Positions 57,639 through 64,000 of a stretch of DNA of 64,000 nt are shown here, one piece after another. Below the pieces are notes generated by a model. The model saw only the letters and a list, made by a program, of their open reading frames with translations, searched no databases and was not told the origin of the DNA. Source of the stretch: Phenylobacterium sp. Root700 (GTDB lineage: Bacteria; Pseudomonadota; Alphaproteobacteria; Caulobacterales; Caulobacteraceae); NCBI RefSeq assembly GCF_001429025.1, contig NZ_LMHT01000009.1, positions 79,795 through 143,794 of the forward strand. Reading direction: 5' to 3'. Each line of letters begins with the position of its first letter. Positions within the stretch are counted from its first letter, which is position 1. The position numbers were made by a program, and so were the translations under genes.

Positions 57639-57905
57639 ATGGCCGGGAAGCTTCACTTCTCCCTCGTCTCGCCTGAGCGCGAACTGTTCTCCGGACAGGT
57701 CGACCAGGTCGATGCACCGGGCGCCGAGGGCGACTTCGGCGTCCTGGCCGACCACGCGCCGTTCATGACGACGCTCAAGGAAGGCCGGGTCACGGTTTTC
57801 AACGGCGGCGCCACCACGATCTTCGCGATCGAGGGCGGTTTCGCCGACGTGACGCCGGACGGCCTGACCATCTTGGCCGAGCAGGCTCACGAGGTTACGG
57901 CTTAG
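57639..57905 (+). CDS. atpC: ATP synthase F1 subunit epsilon, short form
   Basis: An 88-residue subunit that has the N-terminal beta-sandwich (HFSLVSPERELFSGQVDQVDAPGAEGDFGVLADHAP) but ends at EQAHEVTA, so the C-terminal two-helix domain that inhibits the enzyme in many bacteria is missing. It is last in the atp operon; a GC-rich hairpin follows at 57924. Confidence 0.92.
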   Translation: MAGKLHFSLVSPERELFSGQVDQVDAPGAEGDFGVLADHAPFMTTLKEGRVTVFNGGATTIFAIEGGFADVTPDGLTILAEQAHEVTA

Positions 57906-57923
57906 GATTGATATTCGGCTGCA

Positions 57924-57946
57924 CCCGACGCCGGTTAGGCGTCGGG
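57924..57946 (+). terminator. Hairpin after the atp operon, possible terminator
   Basis: A perfect 9-base stem, CCCGACGCC (57924-57932) with GGCGTCGGG (57938-57946), has a GGTTA loop. No T tract follows, so termination is only probable. Confidence 0.5.
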
Positions 57947-58008
57947 GCGATCGCCGGTAAAGAGATTGGTGCGCGTCCGATCCGGCCGCGCACCGGGCAT
58001 TTGCCTCG

Positions 58009-58033
58009 TTGAGGCCGATTGCTTCGCTAGACT
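58009..58033 (+). promoter_or_regulatory. Candidate promoter of the gene at 58095
   Basis: TTGAGGC (58009-58015), 10 bases, GCTAGACT (58026-58033). It resembles the Caulobacter consensus TTGACGS-N10-14-GCTANAWC, with a few mismatches. It lies 61 bases before the ATG. Confidence 0.45.
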
Positions 58034-58094
58034 ACTTGCGGGGAGCGGCCACTTTCGAGTGTTATGCGCGACGACAAGTTTAGGGGACCCTGCC

Positions 58095-58724
58095 ATGCGC
58101 ACCGCCATCGTCAGTCTGATCGCTCTCGCCGGCCTCGCCACGGCGGCCAATGCTCAACCCGCGCCTGAAGCGGCTCCCGCCGCGGCTCCGGCGCCCGCCG
58201 CCGCCGAGCCCGCGCCCGCCGCGCCGGCCGCTGAAGAAAAGACCTATGTGCTGCCGACCACCGGCGCCGAAGGCCAGGTCATCGACCTCATCAACCGGGT
58301 CTGCAAACCCCTGGTGAAGGGCGGCAACCTCGACCAGCTCGCCGGCGGCCTGGGCTACAAGAAGAACAAGCGCGAAGGGACCTACACCGGGACCCTGGTC
58401 GCCAAGCCGTACACCGTCACCATCTGGCCGCAGGGGTCCAACAAGGACGTTTGCCGCTTGACGCTGAAGTACGGGATCAACGAAGAGAAGCCGATCATCG
58501 TCGGCCTGAACATCTTCTCGTTCCTGCACAAGCCGGAGCTGCTGCAACAGCGCAACGACTTCGTGCCGGCCACCGACTTCAAGCGCATCACCAATTCCTG
58601 GGAATATTTCACCGATCACGAGTCGACCGGCCTGGTGTTCCTGCAGCTGAAGAAGCCGGACGGTTCGCCGGTCGGCAAGGCGTGGGACGAGGCCGAGATC
58701 CTCTATTCGGAACGCAAGTTCTAG
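58095..58724 (+). CDS. Secreted hypothetical protein with an Ala/Pro-rich linker
   Basis: A 209-residue exported protein. The signal peptide (MRTAIVSLIALAGLATAANA) is followed by a low-complexity Ala/Pro/Glu linker (to about residue 48) and a globular domain with two cysteines (NRVCKPLVKGG, KDVCRLTLKYG). I do not recognise the family. The ATG at 58095 gives a clean signal peptide; the frame is open further upstream but covers the promoter region. Confidence 0.7.
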   Translation: MRTAIVSLIALAGLATAANAQPAPEAAPAAAPAPAAAEPAPAAPAAEEKTYVLPTTGAEGQVIDLINRVCKPLVKGGNLDQLAGGLGYKKNKREGTYTGTLVAKPYTVTIWPQGSNKDVCRLTLKYGINEEKPIIVGLNIFSFLHKPELLQQRNDFVPATDFKRITNSWEYFTDHESTGLVFLQLKKPDGSPVGKAWDEAEILYSERKF

Positions 58725-58766
58725 AACCAGTCCTAGCGCCGCCTTTCCGGCGGCCTATCTAAGTCA

Positions 58767-58829
58767 GGCGCGGGGGACGACCCCCGCGCCTTTGCTTCAT
58801 CCTCGGGGACGACCCCATCAGCTAGGAGG
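58767..58829 (+). ncRNA. Guanidine-II (mini-ykkC) riboswitch
   Basis: Two hairpins with ACGA loops lie in series before a ribosome site. P1 is a perfect 10-base stem GGCGCGGGGG/CCCCCGCGCC (58767-58776, 58781-58790); P2 is GGGG/CCCC (58805-58808, 58813-58816). AGGAGG follows at 58824-58829, then the ATG at 58838. Paired ACGR-loop hairpins directly upstream of an SMR gene are the diagnostic layout of mini-ykkC, which binds guanidine and exposes the ribosome site. Alone, P1 could be mistaken for a terminator. Confidence 0.85.
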
Positions 58830-58837
58830 CGCGAGCC

Positions 58838-59164
58838 ATGGCTTGGGTCGTTCTGTTCGTTGCGGGCATCTGCGAAATCGGTTGGGCCGTGGGGCTCAAA
58901 TACACTGAAGGCTTCACTCGCCTGTGGCCGACGGTGTTCACCGGCGTCAGCCTGGTGATCTCGATGGCCCTGCTGGGCATCGCGGTGAAGACCTTGCCGC
59001 TGGGCACCGCCTATGCGGTCTGGACCGGCATCGGGGCGGTCGGGACCGTCATCCTCGGCATCTTTCTCTTCAAGGAACCGGCCACCGTGGTGCGCATGCT
59101 CTGCGTGGGCCTGATCGTCGCCGGCATCCTGGGCCTGAAGTTCTTCTCGACCCCGACGCAGTGA
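58838..59164 (+). CDS. gdx: SMR-family guanidinium exporter (Gdx/SugE)
   Basis: A 108-residue inner-membrane protein with four helices, working as a dual-topology dimer that exchanges guanidinium for protons. The essential Glu is E13 (AGICEIGWAVGLKYTEGF), with the SugE-type W16 and GLKYT. This, with a guanidine-II riboswitch immediately upstream, places it in the Gdx branch rather than the drug-exporting Qac branch. It is followed by an S9 peptidase gene with no obvious link. Confidence 0.93.
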   Translation: MAWVVLFVAGICEIGWAVGLKYTEGFTRLWPTVFTGVSLVISMALLGIAVKTLPLGTAYAVWTGIGAVGTVILGIFLFKEPATVVRMLCVGLIVAGILGLKFFSTPTQ

Positions 59165-59237
59165 CGCAGCCCGATTGACGGGCGGCGCGCGGCGCCTCCA
59201 GGGTCCCTCCGAACGCTACTGTTTCGGAGCCTGCCTG

Positions 59238-61169
59238 ATGACGACGCGCGCCCTGCTGCTCGGGACCGCCCTGGCCTTCGCCTGCGCCGCCGCCGCCCCC
59301 GCGGCCGAGCCTTCCCGCCGCGAGGTGGGCCAGATCGTCTACGACCAGACGCCGCCGACCCCGCCCGCCCTGCAGGCCGCCATCGCGCCCTACTACAACG
59401 CCCGTTCGGCGGTGTTCGAGGATTGGCTGGATGACGGCTCGATCCTGATCGCCACCCGTTTCGGCGACACCAACCAGATCCACCGGGTGATCGCCCCCGG
59501 CGCGGCGCGGACCCAGTTGACCTTCTTCAAGGACCCGATCGGCGTCGCGCTCGCCCAGCCCAAGGCCGAGCGCTTCGTCTATCTGCGCGACGACGGCGGG
59601 GCGGAGTACTATCAGGCCTATGTGCGGGGCCTGAGCGGCCCTGAGACCCAGCTGACCACGCCCGGGACCCGCAACAGCGACTTCGTCTTCGCCTCGGACG
59701 GCAAGCAGGTGATCTGGAGCCAGGTCACCGCCGGCAATCCCGACAACGACATCATGCTGGCGCCGGTCGACGCCCCGCAGAACCGCAAGGTCATCCAACA
59801 CGGCAAGGGCGCGAACGCGCCGCTGGACCTGTCTCCGGACGGCAAGTCGCTGTTGTTCAGCCGCTACAACTCCGCGACCTTCGTGGAGCTGTTCGTGCTC
59901 GACATCGCCAGCGGGGCCGTGCGGCCGGTCGGCCCCACGGACCGCAAGGTCGCCTATCGCGGCGGCGCCTTCACCCACGACGGCCGGGGTGTCGTGACCC
60001 TGTCGGACGACGGCGCCGACATGGCCCGTCCCGTGGTCTTCGACCTGGCCGGCGGGGCCATGCGCGATCTCGATCCCGGGGCGAAGTGGTCGGCCGAGTC
60101 CTTCGACCTCAGCCCCGACGGCGCGGTGATCGCCTACATGGTCAACGAGGAGGGCTATTCGCGCCTGGTCCTCAAGGACGTCGCGACCGGCAAGCTGCTG
60201 CCCGCGCCCAAGCTGCCGCTGGGCGTCATGACGGGCCTGGGCTTCTCGCCCGACGGCAAGAGCCTGGCCTTCAGCCTCTCGACCTCGACCTCGGCCGGCG
60301 ACGTCTGGAGCTTCGCGCTCGCCGACCAGAAACTGGTCCGCTGGACGCAGAGCGAACTGGGCGGCCTTGATCCGCAGCAACTGGTCGAACCGGCGCTGTT
60401 CCGCTACCCGACCTTCGACAAGCGCTCGATCCCGGCCTTCATCTACAAGCCGGCGGCCAAGCCCGGCAAGAAGCTGCCGGTCGTCATCCAGATCCACGGC
60501 GGCCCCGAAGGCCAGGAGCAGCCCAGCTTCAATCCCCGCCGACAGTCCTGGGTCAACGAGGTCGGCGCGGCGGTGATCATCCCCAATGTCCGGGGCTCCA
60601 CCGGCTACGGGAAGGATTATCTCAACCTCGACAACGCCGAGAAGCGCGAGGACTCGGTCAAGGACATCGGCGCCCTGCTGGACTGGATCGCCAAGCAGCC
60701 GGACCTCGACGCCAGCCGGGTGGCGGTCGTGGGGCAGTCCTACGGGGGCTACATGGCCCTTGCGGTGGCCGCCCACTACAATGACCGCATCGCCGGCGCG
60801 ATCGACCTCTACGGCATCTCCAATTGGACGACGTTCTTGAAGAACACCGAAGGCTATCGCCGCGATCTGCGGCGGGCCGAGTACGGCGACGAGCGGGAGC
60901 CGAAGATGGCCGCGGTGTTCGACAAGATCTCGCCGCTCAACATGAGCGCGCGGATGAAGAAGCCGATGATGATCTACCAGGGCGCCAACGATCCGCGCGT
61001 GCCGCAGTCGGAGTCCGAGCAGATGGTCGCCCGGCTGCGGGCCCAGGGGACGCAGGTCTGGTACGTCCTGGCCAAGGACGAGGGCCACGGCGTCGCCAAG
61101 AAGCAGAACGCCGAGGCGGTGCGCGCCACCGAGATCGTTTTTCTGAAGCAGGTGCTGGGCGCGAAGTAG
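59238..61169 (+). CDS. S9 family prolyl oligopeptidase-like serine peptidase
   Basis: A 643-residue exported peptidase with a signal peptide (MTTRALLLGTALAFACAAAAPA). The N-terminal beta-propeller (about residues 60-390) has LDLSPDGKSLLFSRY and FDLSPDGAVIAYM repeats; the C-terminal alpha/beta-hydrolase domain (about 400-643) has the oxyanion HGGPEGQ. The catalytic triad is Ser in VVGQSYGGYMAL, Asp in GANDPRVP and His in DEGHGV. It is likely a periplasmic acylaminoacyl- or dipeptidyl-peptidase. The ATG at 59238 gives the signal peptide. Confidence 0.9.
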   Translation: MTTRALLLGTALAFACAAAAPAAEPSRREVGQIVYDQTPPTPPALQAAIAPYYNARSAVFEDWLDDGSILIATRFGDTNQIHRVIAPGAARTQLTFFKDPIGVALAQPKAERFVYLRDDGGAEYYQAYVRGLSGPETQLTTPGTRNSDFVFASDGKQVIWSQVTAGNPDNDIMLAPVDAPQNRKVIQHGKGANAPLDLSPDGKSLLFSRYNSATFVELFVLDIASGAVRPVGPTDRKVAYRGGAFTHDGRGVVTLSDDGADMARPVVFDLAGGAMRDLDPGAKWSAESFDLSPDGAVIAYMVNEEGYSRLVLKDVATGKLLPAPKLPLGVMTGLGFSPDGKSLAFSLSTSTSAGDVWSFALADQKLVRWTQSELGGLDPQQLVEPALFRYPTFDKRSIPAFIYKPAAKPGKKLPVVIQIHGGPEGQEQPSFNPRRQSWVNEVGAAVIIPNVRGSTGYGKDYLNLDNAEKREDSVKDIGALLDWIAKQPDLDASRVAVVGQSYGGYMALAVAAHYNDRIAGAIDLYGISNWTTFLKNTEGYRRDLRRAEYGDEREPKMAAVFDKISPLNMSARMKKPMMIYQGANDPRVPQSESEQMVARLRAQGTQVWYVLAKDEGHGVAKKQNAEAVRATEIVFLKQVLGAK

Positions 61170-61196
61170 GGCGCTCATCTCCCTCGGGAGAGGAGA

Positions 61197-61967
61197 TCAG
61201 GCGGTCTCGCGGTGTTCGGCCAGCCAGCCGAGGGCGATCTCGGCGATCTCGGCCCAGCCGGGTTCGCCGATCAGCCAGTGGCTCATGCCAGGCGCCTCGA
61301 TGAAGGCCCCGCCGAGCCGGGTCGCGGTCTGACGGACGGTCGAGGGCGGATGGACCACGTCGCGCTCGCCGGCGATCACCAGGCAGGGCGCGTCCAGGGC
61401 GCCGGCCCCGGCGCTGGTGGTCATGAACGGGTCCAACCACCAGTTCAGGGTTTCCCACAGCGCTCGGCCGCTCTCGGGGCGTAGGCGCGCGACCACGGCC
61501 TCGCGTCCGGCCTCGGGCATGCGATCCAGGCTGTAGTGGCGCATCAGGCTGCGGTCCGGCGCGACGCCCTGGGCCCAGAACGGCCCCAGCATGTGCAGGC
61601 CGACGGCGGTGGCCGCCTCCTCCATCGAGGACGAGGTCACGCCCCAGGGCGCGGACGGCGCCAGCAGCACCACCGCGCGCACCCGCGCGCGCCTGGCCGC
61701 CATGGCCGCGACCAGCCCGCCAAGCGAGTGGCCCATCAGGATCGGCGGCTGCTCCTGCGCCGCGCACAGCGCCGCGACGTCGCGGGCATAGTCGGTCATC
61801 GAGACGCCGACGACGGCGCTCGCCGGGTCGCTTGCTCCGTGGCCGCGCAGGTCGGGCGTCAGCACCGTGTGGCCGGCGGCCTCGAACGGCTTGCGGAAGT
61901 CCTCGAACGCCCAGCCGCAGCAGAAGGCGCCGTGCGTCATGACGATCGGCGGGAGGTTATGGGTCAT
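61197..61967 (-). CDS. Alpha/beta hydrolase
   Basis: A 256-residue cytoplasmic hydrolase. The oxyanion-hole region VMTHGAFCCGWAFEDF is at the N-terminus, the nucleophile is in LMGHSLGGLVAAM (about residue 80), and Asp and His are expected in AGERDVVHPP and GMSHWLIGEP. The substrate is unknown. It lies 25 bases after rppH on the same strand, and its stop faces the S9 peptidase gene. Confidence 0.87.
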   Translation of the reverse strand: MTHNLPPIVMTHGAFCCGWAFEDFRKPFEAAGHTVLTPDLRGHGASDPASAVVGVSMTDYARDVAALCAAQEQPPILMGHSLGGLVAAMAARRARVRAVVLLAPSAPWGVTSSSMEEAATAVGLHMLGPFWAQGVAPDRSLMRHYSLDRMPEAGREAVVARLRPESGRALWETLNWWLDPFMTTSAGAGALDAPCLVIAGERDVVHPPSTVRQTATRLGGAFIEAPGMSHWLIGEPGWAEIAEIALGWLAEHRETA

Positions 61968-61992
61968 GGAAATCGCTGTGTGGGGCGCGGCG

Positions 61993-62484
61993 TCAGGCTG
62001 CGCGGCCGCGCAGGCCCGCGAAATCTTGGAAGGCGACGACGACCTTTTCGTAGATCGCCTTCTTGAAGGGCACCACCAGGTCGGGGGCTTCGTCCAGCCG
62101 ACCCCAACGCCAGGCGTCGAACTCAGGGTGGCCGTGGCCGGACAGGTCGATCTCGCTCTCGTCGCCGTCGAAGCGCAGGGCGAACCAGACCTGCCGTTGG
62201 CCTTTCCAGCCCTTGGCGATCTTCGAGCCGTTATGGTCGGGCGGAAAGTCGTAGGCCAGCCAGCCGTCGGTGCGGCCGAGCAGGGTGGTGGTCTTCACGC
62301 CGGTCTCTTCGACCAACTCGCGGCAGGCGGCGACGTAGAGGTCTTCGCCGGCGTCGACCCCGCCCTGGGGGAACTGCCAGTTGTGCGTGCCGGTCGTGCC
62401 GAACCGCCGCCCCAGCCACACCCGGCCATCGGGGTGGAAGAGCACCACTCCAACATTCGGGCGATAGGCGGCGAGGTCGGTCAT
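61993..62484 (-). CDS. rppH: RNA pyrophosphohydrolase
   Basis: A 163-residue Nudix hydrolase that removes pyrophosphate from mRNA 5' ends to start decay (RppH/NudH) or cleaves dinucleoside polyphosphates. The Nudix box is complete: GGVDAGEDLYVAACRELVEE followed by TG. NVGVVLFHPDGRVWLGRRF and WKGQRQVWFALRFDG match the family. It follows the deacetylase-like gene by ten bases, an order common in alphaproteobacteria. Confidence 0.92.
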   Translation of the reverse strand: MTDLAAYRPNVGVVLFHPDGRVWLGRRFGTTGTHNWQFPQGGVDAGEDLYVAACRELVEETGVKTTTLLGRTDGWLAYDFPPDHNGSKIAKGWKGQRQVWFALRFDGDESEIDLSGHGHPEFDAWRWGRLDEAPDLVVPFKKAIYEKVVVAFQDFAGLRGRAA

Positions 62485-62494
62485 CTCAATCCAT

Positions 62495-63649
62495 TTAACG
62501 ACGCTGGGTCAAAGCGGAAGCCGGCGCGAGCTGATAACCCCGAGATTCTACCGATTCAGCCCACTTTGCGACCTGCGATAGCGTCACAGGGTAGGCGAAG
62601 CCCGATCCCAGCGCCTGGCCATGCTGAAGCGCCCCGGCCTCGATGGCCAGCAGCTGCTGGTCGATCGCCTCGCCGGAGAGCTGTTCGTCGATGACCCGCA
62701 GGGCCGAGGCCCGAGGGATCCCCCCGCCGCTCCGCGCCGCCTGACCGTCGTCGACGAAGGCCAGGCCGCGGCCGCGCAGGGCGCCGGTGAAGGCGCTCAT
62801 CCCGCCCTCGGAGGTCAGGAACCGCGAACCCAGATAGTTGGTCACCCCGAAATAGCCGGTGGCGCGCGACAGCACCCACTCCAGCTTCTTCACCGTCTCG
62901 GACCCCTGGGCGCCGGCCATTAGCGTGTAGGGGCCCGGATCGTTGTCGGGATAGTCGCTGGGCTCCATCGGAGTTTCCAGCAGCACTTCATGGCCGGCGG
63001 CGCGGGCCAGGTCGATCCAGCCCTGCAGGCCGTCCGAATAGGGCACGAAGGACAGGGTCACTTCGGGGGGAAGAGTGTCGATGGCCTGGCGGGTGGCGGT
63101 GGCGTTCAGGCCCAGCCCGCCGATGACCAGCGCCACCTTGGGGCGGCCGTTGGAGACGAACGGCCGGGCATAGGCCTCGGCCGGGGTCTTGCCGTTGGCG
63201 GCGATGATCGGCAGCGGGCCGCTGGGGCCCTGGATATGGAAGCCGGCCAGCGGCGCCTGGGGCAGGGGATCGGCGGCGTGGAAGCCGTCGCCGCCGGCCA
63301 TGGTGATCGTCGCCTGGCCCAGGGCGTCGGCGGCGCCGATCGGGGTCTCGGACAGGCGGAAGATGTCCTCGGTCACGGCCGGGGCGGGCGACCCGTTGGC
63401 CAGCGCCTCGCGCCAGCCTTCCGGCGCCGCCGTCGACGCCATCTTGGCCAGCGACAGCCGGACCACAGGCGAGCTCGCCTTGGGGTCGCCGATCAAGGCG
63501 ATCAGGATCAGCAGGACGATCAGGAACAACCCTGCCGCGGCTCCGGCCCCGGCATAGGGGTTCGCGAGCGCGCGCAGCAGCGCTTCAGGAGCCTGGAGAC
63601 CAGGCGACGGCGCGGCGATCGCGGGAGACAGGTTTTTTCTGGAAAACAT
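62495..63649 (-). CDS. Divergent polysaccharide deacetylase family protein
   Basis: A 384-residue envelope protein with an N-terminal membrane segment (about residues 37-54, GLFLIVLLILIALIG) and a periplasmic domain of the divergent polysaccharide deacetylase (YibQ-like) family: KVALVIGGLGLNATATRQAI, LPPEVTLSFVPYSDG, HEVLLETPMEPSDYPDNDPG. Members are found beside ctpA and murein-hydrolase activators and are thought to act in peptidoglycan remodelling, without proven activity. It lies between probable ctpA and rppH. Confidence 0.85.
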   Translation of the reverse strand: MFSRKNLSPAIAAPSPGLQAPEALLRALANPYAGAGAAAGLFLIVLLILIALIGDPKASSPVVRLSLAKMASTAAPEGWREALANGSPAPAVTEDIFRLSETPIGAADALGQATITMAGGDGFHAADPLPQAPLAGFHIQGPSGPLPIIAANGKTPAEAYARPFVSNGRPKVALVIGGLGLNATATRQAIDTLPPEVTLSFVPYSDGLQGWIDLARAAGHEVLLETPMEPSDYPDNDPGPYTLMAGAQGSETVKKLEWVLSRATGYFGVTNYLGSRFLTSEGGMSAFTGALRGRGLAFVDDGQAARSGGGIPRASALRVIDEQLSGEAIDQQLLAIEAGALQHGQALGSGFAYPVTLSQVAKWAESVESRGYQLAPASALTQRR

Positions 63650-63724
63650 CGATGATCACGGAACGTTCCGGCAATGGAGCGTCCGTGAATATGGTTAACA
63701 AACGACTTATACAGTGAACGTTTT

Positions 63725-63765
63725 GGCCTATTCCTTGCGAGGCAAGGGCTCGCGAGGAATAGGCC
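63725..63765. repeat. Strong hairpin between ctpA and the deacetylase gene
   Basis: GGCCTATTCCTTGCGA (63725-63740) pairs with TCGCGAGGAATAGGCC (63750-63765) with one G-T type mismatch and a nine-base loop. It lacks a T tract in the direction of transcription (minus), so it may be an mRNA-end or processing hairpin. Confidence 0.55.
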
Positions 63766-63778
63766 GCGACAGTTTCAG

Positions 63779-64000
63779 TTATTTCTTCTCGACAGGCTTG
63801 GCGCCGGCCGACGCCGCGGCGGCTGCGGCCGCGCCCTTGGGGGCGACGACGGCGGCCATTTTCGGGGCGGGCTTCGGCAGCTTCGGCGTCGCCGCCACCG
63901 AGCCATAGCGCAGCACGTCCTTGGCGCGGGCGAGCTGGAAATCGCCCTTTTCGGTGTCGAAGCCTTCCGGCGGAGCCTCGGCGGGGACGTGGGCCCCGCG
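63779..64000 (-). CDS. ctpA: C-terminal end of a probable S41 carboxyl-terminal protease (CtpA), partial
   Basis: Only the last 73 codons are in the window; the gene runs off its right edge. Reading minus, the segment gives ...[29 protein letters not shown], then an Ala/Lys/Pro-rich tail ending KPVEKK and a TAA at 63781-63779. The [12 protein letters not shown] segment matches the end of CtpA-type periplasmic proteases, and ctpA - polysaccharide deacetylase - rppH is a common alphaproteobacterial order. The catalytic part is not visible. Confidence 0.75.
   Translation of the reverse strand, partial: RGAHVPAEAPPEGFDTEKGDFQLARAKDVLRYGSVAATPKLPKPAPKMAAVVAPKGAAAAAAASAGAKPVEKK

Noticed and set aside
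58767..58797. Rho-independent terminator after the gene at 58095
   Set aside because: The ACGA loop, the second ACGA hairpin and the ribosome site with an SMR gene fit a guanidine-II riboswitch better; the following TTTGCTT is a poor T tract.

Overview
The window is GC-rich, densely coded chromosomal DNA from an alphaproteobacterium, almost certainly a member of the Caulobacterales (Caulobacter/Phenylobacterium type). The strongest marker is a DivL-type kinase in which the usual phospho-accepting His is Tyr. Other support: the ihfB-mscL-trpFBA-accD-folC order, the tsaE-amgK-murU-addB-addA-trxA operon, an EcfG-type sigma factor, an MmcB repair protein behind an alphaproteobacterial LexA box, the sdhCDAB and atpHAGDC operons, and intergenic palindromes beginning GTCATCC. 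I saw no rRNA, tRNA, insertion sequence, prophage or CRISPR array.

Layout. 1-6.2 kb (+): ihfB, mscL, then a tight trpF-trpB-trpA-accD-folC run. 6.3-16.3 kb (-): one long operon with mostly 4-base stop/start overlaps: acyltransferase, tsaE, amgK, murU (cell-wall sugar recycling), addB, addA (double-strand-break repair), trxA. 16.4-23.9 kb: mmsA, a membrane-anchored thioredoxin-like protein, two PLP aminotransferases, a small protein, zapE and a LysR regulator. 24.0-27.5 kb: succinate dehydrogenase sdhCDAB. 27.5-29.1 kb: a ferredoxin reductase and [2Fe-2S] ferredoxin pair. 29.4-33.6 kb: a methyltransferase, an EcfG-like sigma factor and divL. 33.7-42.7 kb is the more accessory part: a hypothetical/metallopeptidase pair, a divergent TetR/reductase pair, two secreted proteins, three tandem diiron ferritin-like proteins, a lipocalin and mmcB. 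42.8-45.5 kb: regA, regB and senC (redox control). 45.6-52.9 kb: PHB depolymerase, a YgjP-type metalloprotein, two convergent class A penicillin-binding proteins and small proteins. 53-58 kb: F1 ATP synthase atpHAGDC. 58-64 kb: a secreted protein, a guanidine-II (mini-ykkC) riboswitch before an SMR guanidinium exporter, an S9 peptidase, an alpha/beta hydrolase, rppH, a divergent polysaccharide deacetylase and the 3' end of a probable ctpA cut by the window edge.

Most interesting reading. The three tandem proteins at 37.8-41.6 kb keep a complete carboxylate diiron ligand set (E-30-ExxH twice). Each is preceded by the same inverted repeat, TGACG-N4-(C/T)GTCA followed by a T-rich stretch. The same element stands 20 bases before the ferredoxin reductase/ferredoxin operon 10 kb away. 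I infer a co-regulated oxygenase system in which the reductase and ferredoxin feed electrons to three diverged diiron enzymes. The shared element and ligands are visible in the sequence; the joint function and the regulator are inference.
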